NCBI GenBank assembly: GCA_934215455.1
Contig: CAKPZX010000010.1
Span: 1 to 40,626, forward strand
Length of the DNA stretch: 40,626 bases
DNA from: an uncultured Streptococcus sp.
Lineage (GTDB): Bacteria > Bacillota > Bacilli > Lactobacillales > Streptococcaceae
Direction of reading: 5' to 3'
Positions within the stretch are counted from its first letter, which is position 1. Each line of letters starts with the position of its first letter. This document shows, piece after piece, positions 1 to 8,490 of this stretch. Under the pieces are notes generated by a model, which was not told the DNA's origin, made no database searches, and worked only from the letters and a program-made list of their open reading frames with translations. Both the position numbers and the translations under genes were made by a program.

Positions 1-71
1 CTACTCAACTGTGCGGAGGTGGGACGACGAAATCGAATTCTAACGAATTACCGATTTCTGTCCCACTCTCT
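1..71. repeat. Truncated copy of an intergenic palindromic repeat
   Basis: These 71 bases match 22286–22356 at all but two positions (2 and 50). The copy is cut by the window edge, so only its right part is visible. It contains GTGGGAC and GTCCCAC arms around an AT-rich core with an internal inverted repeat (GAAATCG/CGATTTC), and ends in GTCCCACTCTCT. The full copy at 22180–22356 shows that this end is one terminal inverted repeat. It lies upstream of yutD and is non-coding. I do not recognise it as BOX, RUP or SPRITE. Confidence 0.85.
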
Positions 72-180
72 TTTTGCTCTCAAAGGAATTTCAACTCTTT
101 TCTAGTCAAATCTGACGCAAGTCATCAAATTTATGATAGAATAAAGTGTTACAGTAAATAGATTTTGATGAAGGAACACT

Positions 181-756
181 ATGCGAAAAGAGATTGACCC
201 TGAATTATATAATTACAATAAATTTCCTGGACCTGTGTTTCGTCAGGTAGGAGACCAGATCCTTTCAGAAAACCTCTCCTTTGAGTTGTTAAAAAATGAA
301 AAGGAAGCATTTGATGTGACCGTTTTTGGTCAGCGATTTTCTGAGATTTTAACCAAGTTTGATTACATTGTTGGTGATTGGAGCAATGAGCAGTTGCGCT
401 TGCGTGGCTTCTATAAGGAAGAGCGCGATGTTGCAACGATGGATAAACTAAGTCGCTTAGACGATTATTTGTTAGAATATTGTAGCTATGGTTGTGCTTA
501 TTTTGTCCTTGAAAATAAGGAACCTCATCGTGCTTCCTTTGATAAGAAATCACCGGTTAAAAAAGCTCAATCAGAAGAAAGAGAGCCGAAGAAGCGTTCG
601 CGCAATCGCAAACAAAAAGACCGTTTCCAAAAACGAGAACGCGACAAGGGACAGTCAACGAATAACTCGAAAAAAGCAAGACCGTCTGCTGAAACGAAAA
701 AAACAACGAAGACGAACAACAAACGTCATTTTGTGATTCGACAAAAAGAGGAGTAA
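181..756 (+). CDS. yutD: YutD family protein (DUF1027)
   Basis: A 191-aa soluble protein. Residues 1 to about 115 form a compact domain resembling the YutD/DUF1027 family, which has no firmly established biochemical role. From about residue 120 onward the sequence becomes a very basic, low-complexity Lys/Arg/Ser-rich tail that looks suited to RNA or ribosome binding (inference). The start has AAGGAA a few bases upstream. It is followed seven bases later by rlmN, the arrangement I associate with streptococci, so the two are probably co-transcribed and may share an rRNA-related role. Family assignment is good; function is unknown. Confidence 0.8.
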   Translation: MRKEIDPELYNYNKFPGPVFRQVGDQILSENLSFELLKNEKEAFDVTVFGQRFSEILTKFDYIVGDWSNEQLRLRGFYKEERDVATMDKLSRLDDYLLEYCSYGCAYFVLENKEPHRASFDKKSPVKKAQSEEREPKKRSRNRKQKDRFQKRERDKGQSTNNSKKARPSAETKKTTKTNNKRHFVIRQKEE

Positions 757-762
757 GAAAGA

Positions 763-1851
763 ATGAAACCATCCATTTATAGTTTAACACGCCAAGATAT
801 GATTGATTGGGCGGAAGAAAACGGCGAAAAGAAATTCCGTGCAGCACAAATCTGGGAATGGCTCTATCGCAAACGTGTCCAGTCCTTCGAAGAAATGACC
901 AACCTTTCTAAGGACTTGATTGCGAAGTTAAATGATCAATTCGTTGTCAACCCACTTAAGCAACGAATCGTGCAAGAGTCAGCAGATGGAACGGTCAAGT
1001 ATCTTTTTGAGTTGCCAGATGGTATGTTGATTGAAACCGTCTTGATGCGTCAGCACTATGGATTATCTGTCTGTGTAACGACTCAAGTAGGATGCAATAT
1101 CGGTTGTACCTTCTGTGCTTCTGGTTTGATCAAAAAACAACGCGATTTGAACAATGGGGAAATCGTGTCTCAAATCATGTTGGTCCAAAAATACTTTGAC
1201 GAACGTGGCCAAGATGAACGGGTCAGCCATATCGTTGTCATGGGGATTGGAGAACCATTTGACAACTATAACAATGTCTTGAAATTTATCCGGACAGTCA
1301 ACGATGACAAGGGTCTAGCGATTGGAGCTCGTCATATTACCGTGTCTACTTCTGGTTTGGCTCATAAAATTCGCGACTTTGCAAATGAAGGTGTTCAGGT
1401 CAATTTGGCGGTATCTCTTCATGCTCCAAACAATGACTTGCGCTCTAGCATCATGAAGATCAACCGGGCCTTTCCAATTGAAAAATTGTTTGCGGCGATT
1501 GAATACTATATTGAGACTACGAACCGTCGGGTGACCTTTGAGTACATCATGCTCAATGAAGTCAATGATGGGGTCGAGCAAGCCTTAGAGTTGGCAGAAT
1601 TGCTCAAGAATATCAAGAAATTGTCTTATGTTAACTTGATTCCTTACAATCCTGTCAGTGAGCATGACCAATATAGCCGGAGTCCCAAAGAACGGGTCAT
1701 GGCCTTCTATGATACCTTGAAAAAACAAGGTGTTAACTGTGTAGTGCGTCAAGAACACGGTACAGATATTGATGCAGCCTGTGGCCAATTGCGTTCAAAT
1801 ACCATGAAACGGGATCGGGAGAAAGCGATTGTTGAACATGCGCAACCTTAA
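763..1851 (+). CDS. rlmN: Dual-specificity RNA methyltransferase RlmN (23S rRNA A2503 C2-methyltransferase)
   Basis: Radical-SAM enzyme that methylates C2 of A2503 in 23S rRNA and, in characterised homologues, A37 of some tRNAs. The 362-aa length is normal. The Fe-S cluster motif CxxxCxxC is at C111, C115 and C118. A conserved cysteine in the C-terminal AACGQL motif (about residue 340) is where the family's protein-methyl intermediate is expected. The N-terminal helical accessory domain (about 1–90) is present. AGGAG lies just upstream of the start. The 3' end overlaps the VanZ-like gene by 23 bases, so all three genes from yutD look like one operon. Confidence 0.95.
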   Translation: MKPSIYSLTRQDMIDWAEENGEKKFRAAQIWEWLYRKRVQSFEEMTNLSKDLIAKLNDQFVVNPLKQRIVQESADGTVKYLFELPDGMLIETVLMRQHYGLSVCVTTQVGCNIGCTFCASGLIKKQRDLNNGEIVSQIMLVQKYFDERGQDERVSHIVVMGIGEPFDNYNNVLKFIRTVNDDKGLAIGARHITVSTSGLAHKIRDFANEGVQVNLAVSLHAPNNDLRSSIMKINRAFPIEKLFAAIEYYIETTNRRVTFEYIMLNEVNDGVEQALELAELLKNIKKLSYVNLIPYNPVSEHDQYSRSPKERVMAFYDTLKKQGVNCVVRQEHGTDIDAACGQLRSNTMKRDREKAIVEHAQP

Positions 1852-2365
1852 ACAAGGGCTGATCGATCATACAGAACTAACAAAAAGAGGAAGAAGGCTG
1901 TTACGGAGTGGCAGCTTCTTCTATTTTATCCTCTTGTGTCTGATGTGTTTTTTGCCCCAACAGCCAGAGCCAGGTATGGAAACACCAGGTATTCAACATT
2001 TCGGTCGCATCGTCGTCCTGCTGGTTCCTCTTAATTCGGTGATGAACCTTGGCCAAATCACCAGTGTCCTCCAACTCATTAAGGTCATTCTCCAAAACAT
2101 AGCCAATATCTTTTTGTTAAGCCCGCTAGTCTTTCAACTCCTCTGGCTATGGCCCTGGTTGAGGAGCCGCAAACGGGTCTTGTGCTTCGGATTTGTTATG
2201 AGCTTGTGGATTGAATGTAGCCAAGTTCTGTTAGATCTCTTGTTTGATGCCAATCGTGTCTTTGAGCTAGATGATTTGTGGACCAATACCTTAGGCGCTT
2301 ATCTGGCTTATTTAGGCTTTCAGTATTGCAGAGCACGATTGCTAGCAAAAAATGGGGAAATGTAA
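1829..2365 (+). CDS. VanZ-like family membrane protein
   Basis: A 178-aa polytopic membrane protein with about four hydrophobic segments (roughly residues 28–45, 60–68, 84–110 and 115–135). It carries the acidic loop typical of VanZ-like proteins near residues 125–150 ([19 protein letters not shown]). In van clusters VanZ gives low-level teicoplanin resistance; most chromosomal members have no known role. The start is uncertain. GGGAGA at 1817–1822 is 6 nt from a TTG at 1829 but 15 nt from the first ATG at 1838, so the TTG start is preferred. It overlaps the end of rlmN and is probably translationally coupled to it. Confidence 0.75.
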   Translation: MLNMRNLKQGLIDHTELTKRGRRLLRSGSFFYFILLCLMCFLPQQPEPGMETPGIQHFGRIVVLLVPLNSVMNLGQITSVLQLIKVILQNIANIFLLSPLVFQLLWLWPWLRSRKRVLCFGFVMSLWIECSQVLLDLLFDANRVFELDDLWTNTLGAYLAYLGFQYCRARLLAKNGEM

Positions 2366-2400
2366 AATCCGAACATTTTAACCACTTTTTAAAATTTTTG

Positions 2401-2429
2401 TTGACAAAGTCAGAAGCGGGAGCTATAAT
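2401..2429 (+). promoter_or_regulatory. Consensus promoter of the trpB T-box transcript
   Basis: TTGACA at 2401–2406 and TATAAT at 2424–2429 are separated by exactly 17 bases, a perfect sigma-A promoter. Transcription would begin near 2436, at the start of the T-box leader. Both boxes are exact consensus, so control is expected mainly at the T-box terminator. Confidence 0.9.
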
Positions 2430-2435
2430 AGCTTC

Positions 2436-2693
2436 AAGACATCAGAAAAGTAGAGATTTTTCTCACTTCCAGGGAGCTTGTGGTGATTGCGAACAAGCAG
2501 TGGTGAATCTTGAAATGGGCTGATGCGTTTATGATGATGAATTTGAAACAATAAAAATTCGGTGAGCACACCTTATCGTGCACCCTGTTGTTAGACAGGT
2601 CAGAGATGTAGGAGAAAAAATAGCTTCCTACAATTGAGGTGGCACCGCGGTATCGAATCGTCCTCACACAGATTTTTCTGTGTGAGGTTTTTT
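2436..2693 (+). ncRNA. T-box riboswitch leader, probably tRNA-Trp responsive
   Basis: The leader has a Stem I distal region near 2471–2500 (AGGGAGCTTG … CAAGC). The T-box core GAGGTGGCACCGCGG is at 2636–2650. An intrinsic terminator follows, with CCTCACACA (2662–2670), TGTGTGAGG (2679–2687) and a T-run to 2693. The acceptor-pairing bases are UGGC, which pair with GCCA, fitting the G73 discriminator of tRNA-Trp. TGG at 2516–2518 after GAAA is the candidate specifier codon. Uncharged tRNA-Trp would favour the antiterminator and expression of trpB. The T-box call is firm; the specifier position is inferred. Confidence 0.92.
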
Positions 2694-2789
2694 GTATCTC
2701 AAAGGAACCCAGTGAGACTGCAGCTCAAAGGACCCGCGAGAGAAAAAGATCATAAACAGGATTAAAGATATAGAAAAGAGGACACAATC

Positions 2790-3977
2790 ATGACAGAAAC
2801 AAAAGGCTATTTCGGACAATTTGGTGGATCTTTCGTACCAGAACCCATTCAAAACTTGCTAAATCAATTAGAGGAAACCTTTGAACAATATAAAAATGAT
2901 CCAGAATTTATCGCAGAATACAAACATTATTTGAAAGATTACTCTGGCCGGGAAACACCGCTCTACTTTGCGGAAAGTTTGACAGAACATTTAGGTGGGG
3001 CAAAAATTTATTTGAAGCGCGAAGACTTGAATCACCTAGGTTCGCATAAATTGAATAACGTTTTGGGGCAAATCCTCTTGGCTAAACGCATGGGCAAAAC
3101 GCGCGTGATTGCTGAAACAGGAGCCGGTCAACACGGTGTAGCTACAGCAGCTGCGGCAGCTAAGTTCGGTATGGCCTGTGATGTCTACATGGGGGCAGAA
3201 GATGTGGAACGCCAACGCTTGAATGTCTTCCGCATGGAAATGATGGGGGCAACCGTCCATGCGGTTGAAACCGGTACTAAGACCTTGAAAGACGCCGTTG
3301 ATGCTGCCTTTGGAGCATGGATGGCGGATCTGGATGCCTTTTACGTTTTGGGTTCTGCTGTTGGTCCTCACCCTTACCCAACCATTGTGCATGAATTCCA
3401 AAAAGTGATTAGTGAAGAATCTAAACGTCAAATCTTGGAAAAAGAAGGTCGTTTGCCGGATTATGTGATTGCCTGTGTCGGTGGTGGCTCTAATGCCATC
3501 GGTGCCTTTTCTGAGTATGTTGCAGAAGGGGAAGTCGGCTTGATTGGGGTAGAAGCAGCTGGTCATGGCTTGGACACCGATCAACACGCAGCGACCATGA
3601 CCAAAGGGACTATCGGTGTGGTTGATGGTATGAAGACCTATGCAGTCTTTGGCGAAGATGGAAAAGTAGCGCCAGTGTACTCGATCTCAGCTGGTTTGGA
3701 CTACCCAGGGGTTGGTCCAGAGCATGCTTTCTTTAAAGATTCTGGTCGTGTCGAATATGTAGCAGCGACAGATGATGAAGCAGTAGAAGCTCTTCTTCTT
3801 CTCAGTAAGACAGAAGGGATCCTCCCAGCCATTGAAAGCTCACACGCGATTGCAGAAGCGGTCAAACGTGCTCCACAATTGGATAAAGACAAGATCATTA
3901 TCATCAACGTTTCCGGACGTGGGGATAAAGATGTGGCTGCCATCGCCGATTATCTAGAAGCGAAGGCTGCAAAATAA
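2790..3977 (+). CDS. trpB: Tryptophan synthase beta chain (solitary)
   Basis: PLP enzyme condensing indole with L-serine to give tryptophan. The 395-aa length is that of the classical TrpB1 type. The PLP lysine is K87 in HLGSHKLNN. The glutamate-containing ETGAGQHG motif (about 109–116) and the phosphate-binding GGGSNAIG loop (about 232) are intact. AGAGGA precedes the ATG. No trpA, trpC, trpD, trpE or trpF lies next to it; its neighbours are a VanZ-like gene and a convergent prepilin peptidase. With a tryptophan-type T-box in front, it looks like an independently regulated gene that could salvage exogenous indole (inference). A complete trp operon elsewhere cannot be excluded. Confidence 0.95.
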   Translation: MTETKGYFGQFGGSFVPEPIQNLLNQLEETFEQYKNDPEFIAEYKHYLKDYSGRETPLYFAESLTEHLGGAKIYLKREDLNHLGSHKLNNVLGQILLAKRMGKTRVIAETGAGQHGVATAAAAAKFGMACDVYMGAEDVERQRLNVFRMEMMGATVHAVETGTKTLKDAVDAAFGAWMADLDAFYVLGSAVGPHPYPTIVHEFQKVISEESKRQILEKEGRLPDYVIACVGGGSNAIGAFSEYVAEGEVGLIGVEAAGHGLDTDQHAATMTKGTIGVVDGMKTYAVFGEDGKVAPVYSISAGLDYPGVGPEHAFFKDSGRVEYVAATDDEAVEALLLLSKTEGILPAIESSHAIAEAVKRAPQLDKDKIIIINVSGRGDKDVAAIADYLEAKAAK

Positions 3978-3984
3978 GAAGAAT

Positions 3985-4644
3985 TTATCTGCAAAACATC
4001 GTATAAAGCAGTAAAGCGTGATAACTGAGAAAGAGACAGGGAACAAAGGGAATCTGGTCTCTTTCTTTTTTGAGAGCAAAGACTAGAATGCCTAAGATGG
4101 ATGCGATCTGAATGAGAATGAGGATCTTGGTAGAAGAAAAGCTTAGCGAGAAGGTGGCGAGTAAGAGGAAATCTCCTGCTCCCATTCCGATAAAGAAAAA
4201 GTGAGCTCCGATCGCAAGGAGTAAAAAGATCAGCATGAGGAGATTACTACCGGATAAAAAGAGGACCAGGGCATGGAGATAGCACCAGATGAATAAAGGG
4301 TATTCCATAAAGCGAAGGTCATAGATGGCTAAAACGGCTGCTCCTAGTAGTGTTAGAAGTTGAGGCAGAGAAAGGAAACCATTGGCGCAGGCTAAAAAGA
4401 GCAAGCCACTCCAGACCTCAAAAAGGCAGTACCAAAATGGGTAGGTCTGATGACAATAGCGGCAGCGAAAGCGGTGCAGTAGTTGTGAGAGGATGGGGAT
4501 GAGATCCCAAACTCCAAGGACGTGTTGGCAGTGATCACAATGACTGCGAGGAGCGAGAACAGATTGGTTTGGGAAACGATCGACAACTAGCCCCAAAAAA
4601 GAGGCGATACAAGTACCGATGGTAAAAAAATAAAAGTTGATCAT
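3985..4644 (-). CDS. pilD: Type IV prepilin peptidase (A24 family), competence pilus processing
   Basis: Integral membrane aspartyl protease that cleaves and N-methylates class III prepilins. In streptococci it processes the ComG competence pilins. The 219-aa protein has the N-terminal zinc-binding domain with two CxxC pairs (C36/C39 and C61/C64). Predicted catalytic aspartates are D109 (IYDLRF) and D158 in the GxGD motif (GMGAGD). About seven hydrophobic segments cover most of the length. It converges on trpB with only 7 bases between stop codons and no terminator visible there. Also called comC or cilC in this genus. Confidence 0.93.
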   Translation of the reverse strand: MINFYFFTIGTCIASFLGLVVDRFPNQSVLAPRSHCDHCQHVLGVWDLIPILSQLLHRFRCRYCHQTYPFWYCLFEVWSGLLFLACANGFLSLPQLLTLLGAAVLAIYDLRFMEYPLFIWCYLHALVLFLSGSNLLMLIFLLLAIGAHFFFIGMGAGDFLLLATFSLSFSSTKILILIQIASILGILVFALKKERDQIPFVPCLFLSYHALLLYTMFCR

Positions 4645-4695
4645 ACTTATTTATTCGTAAAGCAATCGAAAAATGTCATCATTTACTTGAAAATC

Positions 4696-4724
4696 TTGTA
4701 AAGCCTTTCTAAATTTGATACAAT
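4696..4724 (+). promoter_or_regulatory. yqgQ promoter, TTGTAA–17 bp–TGATACAAT
   Basis: TTGTAA (4696–4701) and TACAAT (4719–4724) are spaced 17 bases apart, with an upstream TGA extending the -10. The predicted start site is 4731–4732, which coincides with the second ATG of yqgQ, so the mRNA is probably leaderless. Confidence 0.7.
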
Positions 4725-4731
4725 AATGAAC

Positions 4732-4950
4732 ATGAAAAACCTGTATGATGTTCAACAATTTTTAAAACGTTTTGGAATCATCATTTACGTAGGGAAGCGC
4801 CTCTATGACATCGAATTGATGAAAATTGAGCTTCAACGTCTTTATGATGCAGGCCTGATGGAGCGGCTCGATTATTTAGAAGCCGATACCGTTTTAAGAA
4901 GAGAACACAAGCAAGAATTAGAATTTTTGAAAAAGAGTGAGGTAGAATGA
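4732..4950 (+). CDS. yqgQ: YqgQ family small protein (DUF910)
   Basis: A 72-aa protein starting MKNLYDVQQFLK, matching the small YqgQ/DUF910 family of predicted nucleic-acid-binding helical proteins; function unestablished. An in-frame ATG at 4726 lies just 2 bases after the -10 box, upstream of the predicted transcription start, so the ATG at 4732 is chosen. There is no Shine–Dalgarno sequence before either ATG, consistent with a leaderless message. The stop codon overlaps the ATG of the rhodanese-like gene (ATGA), indicating translational coupling. In Bacillus yqgQ is followed by glcK; glucokinase is absent here. Confidence 0.8.
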   Translation: MKNLYDVQQFLKRFGIIIYVGKRLYDIELMKIELQRLYDAGLMERLDYLEADTVLRREHKQELEFLKKSEVE

Positions 4951-5333
4951 TGGGAAATATCATTGTTTGGTTGGCTATTTTAGGAGCATTTGGATGGATG
5001 GCGTTTAATTATTTCCGCATCCGTAAAGCTGCTAAATTTGTGGATAATGCAACCTTTGAAGAGCTCATTCGTCAAGGGCAGTTGATTGACTTGCGAGAGC
5101 CAGCTGAGTTTCATGCCAAGCATATTTTAGGAGCACGCAACATTCCTTCTACTCAGTTGAAATTGAGTCTTGCAGCCTTGCGCAAAGACAAACCAATTTT
5201 GCTCTATGAGAATAGCCGTAGTTCTCGAGTAACCAATGCGGCTCTCTTTCTCAAGAAAAAAGGTTATACAGACATTTATGTCTTGTCTTATGGTCTTGAT
5301 TCTTGGAATGGGAAAGTGAAAAAAGACGCTTAA
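4947..5333 (+). CDS. Membrane-anchored rhodanese-like protein lacking the catalytic cysteine
   Basis: A 128-aa protein with one N-terminal transmembrane helix (about residues 4–22) followed by a rhodanese fold (LIDLREPAEFHAKHILGARN at about 46–65). In the active-site loop where rhodaneses have Cys (usually CxxGxRS), this protein reads YENSRSSR, with E88 at the expected cysteine position. The whole protein contains no cysteine, so sulfurtransferase activity is not expected. A structural, anion-binding or partner-binding role is more likely (inference). It overlaps yqgQ by 4 bases and is followed by a terminator. Confidence 0.9.
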   Translation: MMGNIIVWLAILGAFGWMAFNYFRIRKAAKFVDNATFEELIRQGQLIDLREPAEFHAKHILGARNIPSTQLKLSLAALRKDKPILLYENSRSSRVTNAALFLKKKGYTDIYVLSYGLDSWNGKVKKDA

Positions 5334-5380
5334 TAAAAAGAGCTCTAACTGCACAAAGTGTGTGGTTAGAGCTTTTTTAT
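5334..5380. terminator. Bidirectional intrinsic terminator
   Basis: AGCTCTAAC (5341–5349) pairs with GTTAGAGCT (5365–5373). A T-run follows on the plus strand, and an A-run precedes it that becomes a T-run on the minus strand. It sits between the converging rhodanese and rsuA genes and can serve both. The rsuA stop codon (5377) lies inside it. Confidence 0.88.
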
Positions 5381-6102
5381 CTCGTTTTTTCAAGGTAGTC
5401 TTTGACCCGTGTGAGCTCCACCTCATTCAAAGGTCGGCTTTCTCCAGGGGCTAACTGAGGATCCAAGGTGAAGGGACCAAAAGACAAGCGTTTTAAGGTC
5501 ATTACTTTGACTCCAATAGCTAAAAACATCTTTTTCACTTGGTGGTATTTTCCTTCTGAGATCCGGACCTGGGCCTTGCTGTAGCTGGGGGTGCTTTCTA
5601 GAATGGTCAAGGAGGCAGGCTTGCAGATAGGGCCGTCTGTGAATGAAATCCCATTCTGAAATTGCTCGATGTGGGCTGCATAGAGCGGACCATTGACTTC
5701 TACCTCATAGACCTTCTCCACATGGTATTGGGGATGGAGCAGTTGAAAGCCTAAGGGACCATTATCTGTGATGAGGAGCAGACCACTGGTATCGCGATCG
5801 AGGCGACCAAGCGGATAGAGATCTGGGTACTCTTGCTGTGGGTCCACTAGCTCGATCACCGTTGGATGGTGGGCGTCTCTTTTGGCAGTCACGGCCCCGA
5901 TAGGTTTATAGAGCATGTAGTAGTGGTGACGCGGTTCTTGAATGATCCGATCCCCTATTTGGATTTGTTGGAGTCCAGGGTCGATGTTTTGGGATAGCTT
6001 TTGAGCTGGTAGGTGATCGACCAAGATTTGCCTTCGGGCCAGAAGTTGTTTGATGTCTTTGCGAGCATACTGATGGTTTGCCATCAATTGATCTAGTCTC
6101 AT
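5377..6102 (-). CDS. rsuA: Pseudouridine synthase, RsuA family (16S rRNA U516 type)
   Basis: Converts uridine to pseudouridine in rRNA. The 241-aa form starts MRLDQLMANH and has an N-terminal S4 RNA-binding domain (about 1–60). The catalytic domain follows, with the aspartate motif GRLDRDTSGLLL at about residues 98–109, then the EGKYHQVKKM motif typical of RsuA/RluB/E enzymes. The reading frame is open a further 30 codons upstream (to 6192). The start at 6102 is preferred because GAGG precedes it with 5-base spacing and it matches the family's usual N-terminus. Exact target nucleotide is inferred from family. Confidence 0.88.
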   Translation of the reverse strand: MRLDQLMANHQYARKDIKQLLARRQILVDHLPAQKLSQNIDPGLQQIQIGDRIIQEPRHHYYMLYKPIGAVTAKRDAHHPTVIELVDPQQEYPDLYPLGRLDRDTSGLLLITDNGPLGFQLLHPQYHVEKVYEVEVNGPLYAAHIEQFQNGISFTDGPICKPASLTILESTPSYSKAQVRISEGKYHQVKKMFLAIGVKVMTLKRLSFGPFTLDPQLAPGESRPLNEVELTRVKDYLEKTR

Positions 6103-6229
6103 GGGAGCCTCTTTTTCTGAAATTCTTATCATCAGTGTATCATGAAAAGAAAAGGAAATCGAGTCGGAGAAAAGAAATGAAGATGAAAACATTTACAACT
6201 AGCTGAACTGTGTTTTTTAGATAGGACTG

Positions 6230-6238
6230 TGGTATAAT
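6230..6238 (+). promoter_or_regulatory. typA extended -10 promoter
   Basis: TGGTATAAT is an extended -10 with a perfect hexamer (6233–6238). No good -35 is visible at the standard spacing. The transcript would start near 6245, about 36 bases before the typA ATG. Confidence 0.7.
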
Positions 6239-6280
6239 TGTTCAGTTAGAAATATTATTTAAAATTTTATAGAGGAAATC

Positions 6281-8128
6281 ATGACAAAATTAAGAGAAGA
6301 TATTCGTAACGTTGCGATCATTGCCCACGTTGACCATGGTAAAACAACCTTGGTAGACGAATTGTTGAAACAATCGCACACCTTGGATGAACGTAAAGAA
6401 TTGCAAGAACGTGCAATGGACTCAAACGATCTTGAAAAAGAACGTGGGATCACGATCCTTGCTAAAAATACAGCCGTTGCTTATAACGGAACTCGAATCA
6501 ATATCATGGACACACCAGGACACGCGGACTTCGGTGGAGAAGTGGAACGGATCATGAAAATGGTCGATGGGGTTGTATTGGTCGTAGATGCCTACGAAGG
6601 AACCATGCCTCAGACGCGTTTCGTATTGAAAAAAGCTTTGGAACAAGATCTTGTTCCGATCGTTGTTGTCAATAAAATCGATAAACCATCTGCTCGTCCA
6701 GAAGAAGTTGTAGATGAAGTTCTTGAACTCTTCATCGAATTGGGTGCGGATGATGACCAATTGGAATTCCCGGTTGTTTATGCATCAGCGATCAATGGAA
6801 CCTCTTCACTTTCAGATGATCCAGCTGATCAAGAGCACACAATGGCACCGATCTTTGATACCATCATTGATCACATCCCAGCCCCAGTTGATAACTCAGA
6901 TGAGCCTCTTCAATTTCAAGTATCCCTACTTGATTACAACGACTTCGTTGGACGTATTGGTATCGGACGTGTCTTCCGTGGTACTGTAAAAGTTGGGGAC
7001 CAAGTAACCCTTTCTAAATTGGATGGAACGACTAAGAACTTCCGTGTTACCAAACTCTTTGGTTTCTTTGGTTTGGAACGTCGTGAAATTCAAGAAGCTA
7101 AAGCGGGTGACTTGATTGCTATCTCTGGTATGGAAGATATCTTCGTTGGAGAAACGATCACACCGACAGACGCAGTTGAAGCTCTTCCAATCCTTCACAT
7201 CGATGAACCAACGCTTCAAATGACCTTCTTGGTTAACAACTCACCATTTGCTGGTCGCGAAGGAAAATGGGTAACCTCTCGTAAAGTCGAAGAACGCTTG
7301 CAAGCGGAATTACAAACAGACGTCTCTCTTCGTGTTGACCCAACTGATTCACCTGATAAATGGACAGTTTCAGGTCGTGGGGAATTGCACTTGTCTATCT
7401 TGATCGAAACCATGCGTCGTGAAGGATACGAATTGCAAGTATCTCGTCCAGAAGTTATCATCAAAGAAATTGATGGTGTCAAATGTGAACCATTTGAGCG
7501 CGTACAAATCGACACACCAGAAGAATACCAAGGATCTGTTATCCAAAGCCTTTCAGAACGTAAAGGTGAAATGTTGGATATGATCTCAACTGGTAACGGT
7601 CAAACTCGTTTGGTATTCCTTGTTCCAGCGCGTGGTTTGATTGGATACTCAACAGAGTTCTTGTCAATGACACGTGGTTACGGAATCATGAACCACACCT
7701 TTGATCAATACTTGCCAGTGATTCCAGGAGAAATCGGTGGACGTCACCGTGGTGCTCTTGTCTCAATCGATAATGGAAAAGCAACCACATACTCTATCAT
7801 GTCTATCGAAGAACGTGGTACGATCTTTGTCAATCCAGGTACAGAAGTTTACGAAGGAATGATCATCGGGGAAAACTCTCGTGAGAACGACTTGACCGTA
7901 AACATTACGAAAGCCAAACAAATGACCAACGTTCGTTCAGCTACCAAGGACCAAACAGCGGTTATCAAGACTCCTCGTATCTTGACCTTGGAAGAATCTC
8001 TTGAGTTCTTGAATGACGATGAGTACATGGAAGTAACACCTGAATCTATCCGTTTGCGGAAACAAATCTTGAACAAAGCAGAACGCGAAAAAGCAAATAA
8101 AAAGAAAAAATCAGCAGCTGCTGAATAA
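6281..8128 (+). CDS. typA: Ribosome-associated GTPase TypA/BipA
   Basis: Translational GTPase of the EF-G-like family that binds the ribosome and supports 50S assembly and stress growth in characterised species. The 615-aa length is typical. G-domain motifs visible are AHVDHGKT (G1, 15–22), DTPGH (G3), NKID (G4) and SA (G5). EF-G-like domains II, III and V and the BipA-specific C-terminal domain follow, and the protein ends in a lysine-rich tail. AGAGGA precedes the ATG. Codon use is strongly biased (CGT for Arg), as expected of a highly expressed gene. Confidence 0.97.
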   Translation: MTKLREDIRNVAIIAHVDHGKTTLVDELLKQSHTLDERKELQERAMDSNDLEKERGITILAKNTAVAYNGTRINIMDTPGHADFGGEVERIMKMVDGVVLVVDAYEGTMPQTRFVLKKALEQDLVPIVVVNKIDKPSARPEEVVDEVLELFIELGADDDQLEFPVVYASAINGTSSLSDDPADQEHTMAPIFDTIIDHIPAPVDNSDEPLQFQVSLLDYNDFVGRIGIGRVFRGTVKVGDQVTLSKLDGTTKNFRVTKLFGFFGLERREIQEAKAGDLIAISGMEDIFVGETITPTDAVEALPILHIDEPTLQMTFLVNNSPFAGREGKWVTSRKVEERLQAELQTDVSLRVDPTDSPDKWTVSGRGELHLSILIETMRREGYELQVSRPEVIIKEIDGVKCEPFERVQIDTPEEYQGSVIQSLSERKGEMLDMISTGNGQTRLVFLVPARGLIGYSTEFLSMTRGYGIMNHTFDQYLPVIPGEIGGRHRGALVSIDNGKATTYSIMSIEERGTIFVNPGTEVYEGMIIGENSRENDLTVNITKAKQMTNVRSATKDQTAVIKTPRILTLEESLEFLNDDEYMEVTPESIRLRKQILNKAEREKANKKKKSAAAE

Positions 8129-8151
8129 TACGGAAAGAAAGGAGAAACAAA

Positions 8152-8400
8152 ATGGTCTATTTTATCTTAGGGATTTTGATTCTCCTTTTTTACCTTTTTA
8201 TGACCCCAAAAAGTATTCGTGGTACCTTAAACAGTGTCACAATGGTGGTCTTAATCGTCTCCATTATCGTACTGACTTGTCTCGCTATTTTTCAGATATT
8301 CCAACTACCGTCTGAGTTTTTTGTCGGTGCCTTTCTTGCCTTTGTTGGCTACCTGGCTTTGGTGGATATTTCCAAAATGACGACCAAACAGAAAAAATAA
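8152..8400 (+). CDS. DUF3165 family small membrane protein
   Basis: An 82-aa protein with three hydrophobic segments (about residues 2–18, 27–48 and 54–72) and a basic C-terminus. It resembles the DUF3165 family that I associate with the space between typA and murD in streptococci. No function is known. AAAGGAG lies just upstream of the ATG, and the gene begins 23 bases after typA, so it is probably read from the typA transcript. A small terminator follows. Confidence 0.75.
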   Translation: MVYFILGILILLFYLFMTPKSIRGTLNSVTMVVLIVSIIVLTCLAIFQIFQLPSEFFVGAFLAFVGYLALVDISKMTTKQKK

Positions 8401-8417
8401 ACGCTGACGTGATTTTT

Positions 8418-8436
8418 AAAGCCCTTTGGGCTTTTT
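8418..8436 (+). terminator. Short intrinsic terminator after DUF3165 gene
   Basis: AAAGCCC, a TTT loop and GGGCTTT are followed by a short T-run. It separates typA/DUF3165 from the murD operon. A possible murD -10 (TAAAAT, 8455–8460) follows, but no convincing -35 was found. Confidence 0.7.
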
Positions 8437-8490
8437 AATTTTGCTAAAAAAAGGTAAAATAGAGAGTGATAAAAATGGAGCGAAGAAATC

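Noticed and set aside
2278..2523. An open frame of 81 codons crossing the end of the VanZ gene into the T-box leader
   Set aside because: It overlaps the perfect promoter and structured leader, has no ribosome-binding site and no protein-like composition.
6103..6192. Thirty extra N-terminal codons for the RsuA-type enzyme
   Set aside because: They add a low-complexity Ser/Phe stretch absent from the family, and the ribosome-binding site fits the internal ATG at 6102.
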